Source: Anaeromyxobacter oryzisoli (GTDB taxonomy: Bacteria; Myxococcota; Myxococcia; Myxococcales; Anaeromyxobacteraceae). Taken from it: a stretch of 32,127 bases of DNA. The translations under genes were made by a program, and so were the position numbers. Position 1 is the first letter of the stretch, and each line of letters opens with the position of its first letter. The stretch covers positions 1 to 32,127 of the forward strand of contig NZ_JALCZA010000054.1 of the NCBI RefSeq assembly GCF_022690765.1. The letters run 5' to 3'. Positions 30,956 to 32,127 of this stretch are shown in pieces. Under the pieces are notes generated by a model. It did no database searches. It worked only from the letters and a program-made list of their open reading frames with translations, and was not told where the DNA came from.

Positions 30956-32127
30956 CTACTTCTTCTCGAGCTTCTGCCGGAGCAGATCCCCGAGCGTGCC
31001 GAAGCCCTTCCCGGTCGCGCGCGGCGCCTTCGCCATGTACTCCCGCGCCTCAGCGCGCTCCGCCGCCTGCTCCGCGCCGGTCTTCGAGAGCCGGAGCCGG
31101 CCCTGCTCGTCGATCGCCGAGACGAGCGCGGTCAGGGCGTCGCCGACCTTGAAGCTCCTGCGCAGGTCTGAGCCGCGCGGCGTGCCGGTCTCGGCGGCGG
31201 GGACGAGCCCGCGGCCGCCGGCGAACCGGACGAAGACCCCGAACGGCTCCACCTTGTCCACCGTCGCCTCGACCACGTCGCCGACCTTCGGCGGCGCGGG
31301 CGGGGCAGCGCGGGCGGGCTTCTCCGGCGACGCGGCCGGCTCCGGCCTGGGCGTGAGCGCCCGCACCGACAGCCCGATGCGCTCGCCCTTCTTCGGGTCC
31401 TCCTCGATGCGGAGCACCTGCACCTGCACGGCGTCGCCCGCCTTGAGCAGATCCTGCGGCTTCGACACGCGATCCCAGGACAGCTCGGACACGTGCACGA
31501 GCCCCTCGATGCCCCCGAGGTCCACGAACGCGCCGTAGTCCTGCACGCTCGTGACGACGCCGTCGAAGATCGCGCCGGGCGCGAGCTTCTCGCGCGTCGC
31601 CTGCGCCTTCGCGGCGCGCTCCTCCTCGAGGAGCGCGCGGCGCGAGAGCACCACGTCGCGCGGGTCGGCCCGCTGCACCTTGAACTGCAGCTTCTGGCCG
31701 ACGAACGACGCGGGGTCGCCGACGAAGTGGACGTCGATCTGCGACACCGGGCAGAAGGCGCGGACTCCGTGGACCTCGACCTCGAGGCCGCCCTTGTTCA
31801 CGGCCTTCACGAGCCCCTCGACGGGGATCCCGGTCTGCGCCGCCTCGATCACCGCCTCGCGCGCGTGATCGCGGGTGGCGTGGCCGCGCCCCTTCGAGAC
31901 GATCGCGCCGCGCTCGTCGGCGTGGACGACGACGCCGTCCACGATGTCGCCGACGCGCGCGGTGACGTTCCCCTGGGCGTCGGTCAGCTCGACGGTCTCG
32001 ATGAGCGCGTCCGCGAGCCCCGTGCCGAGCTCGAGGAACGCGACGCCTTCGCCGATCTGGATGATCTTGCCGGCCACCTTCTCGCCGACCTTGAACCGGC
32101 GCCGCGGCGCCGCCGCCTCGCTCCCGG
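30956..32127 (-). CDS. S1 RNA-binding domain protein (partial)
   Basis: The frame is open to the right edge of the window; at least 390 residues are seen and the N-terminus is missing. An in-frame ATG at 32077 lies inside the first S1 domain (FKVGEKVAGKIIQIGEGVAF), so it is not the start. Four OB-fold S1 repeats can be traced. The clearest is the third, GAIFDGVVTSVQDYGAFVDL and GGIEGLVHVSELSWDRV, and the fourth is VGDVVEATVDKVEPFGVFVR. The second has diverged and reads more like an S1 domain of ribosomal S1. A Pro/Ala spacer separates repeats three and four. The C-terminus GFGTLGDLLRQKLEKK is basic. It may be ribosomal protein S1 or an S1-like regulator; which cannot be told without the N-terminus. 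Confidence 0.85.
   Translation of the reverse strand, partial: GSEAAAPRRRFKVGEKVAGKIIQIGEGVAFLELGTGLADALIETVELTDAQGNVTARVGDIVDGVVVHADERGAIVSKGRGHATRDHAREAVIEAAQTGIPVEGLVKAVNKGGLEVEVHGVRAFCPVSQIDVHFVGDPASFVGQKLQFKVQRADPRDVVLSRRALLEEERAAKAQATREKLAPGAIFDGVVTSVQDYGAFVDLGGIEGLVHVSELSWDRVSKPQDLLKAGDAVQVQVLRIEEDPKKGERIGLSVRALTPRPEPAASPEKPARAAPPAPPKVGDVVEATVDKVEPFGVFVRFAGGRGLVPAAETGTPRGSDLRRSFKVGDALTALVSAIDEQGRLRLSKTGAEQAAERAEAREYMAKAPRATGKGFGTLGDLLRQKLEKK

Overview
The window reads as chromosomal DNA of a very GC-rich member of the Myxococcota, most likely Anaeromyxobacter or a close relative. This rests on base composition, codon use and gene content (DUF4388/PATAN response regulator, kinase-USP fusion, PP2C phosphatase, paired small-subunit/SSS carboxylate permeases). 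It is inferred from the sequence alone. There are about 27 protein genes, no rRNA or tRNA, no CRISPR array, and no transposase, integrase or phage gene. Most of it is ordinary core genome; the unusual signals lie between genes and at gene ends.

Left part (1-11.7 kb): carboxylate uptake and signalling. The tail of a chemoreceptor is followed by a DUF485-ActP acetate permease pair (minus strand). Next come a metallophosphatase and a Ser/Thr kinase fused to a universal-stress domain, then an MHS-type MFS carboxylate carrier (minus). A second permease unit follows: DUF4212, a VC_2705-type SSS permease, a cNMP/CBS/nucleotidyltransferase sensor and a DEDDh exonuclease, in tight tandem. A possible small RNA or attenuator with its own terminator lies ahead of this operon.

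Middle part (11.7-21.1 kb): a hexamer-repeat tract, a PPP-like MFS transporter divergent from a sugar-phosphate nucleotidyltransferase, a PP2C phosphatase, a DAG-kinase-like lipid kinase, a receiver-PATAN-TM-TPR protein, tsaD preceded by a diverged remnant of its own 5' end, a second hexamer tract, a small SPW-type membrane protein, and rsmA.

Right part (21.1-32.1 kb): a small unknown gene with a near-consensus sigma-70 promoter, a deoxynucleoside kinase, panB-panC-smpB, an HD-GYP-like protein, DUF971 and NRDE genes, GTP-dependent pckG, treZ, and an S1-domain protein running off the end. Metabolically, acetate permeases plus PEP carboxykinase fit growth on acetate with gluconeogenesis, and treZ adds trehalose from glycogen.

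The strongest novelty candidate is at smpB. The last 70 bp of the gene are repeated without mismatch 246 bp downstream, and the 176 bp between the copies consist almost wholly of six stem-loops. This looks like a tiny structured insertion that restored the gene end, with no recombinase of its own here.
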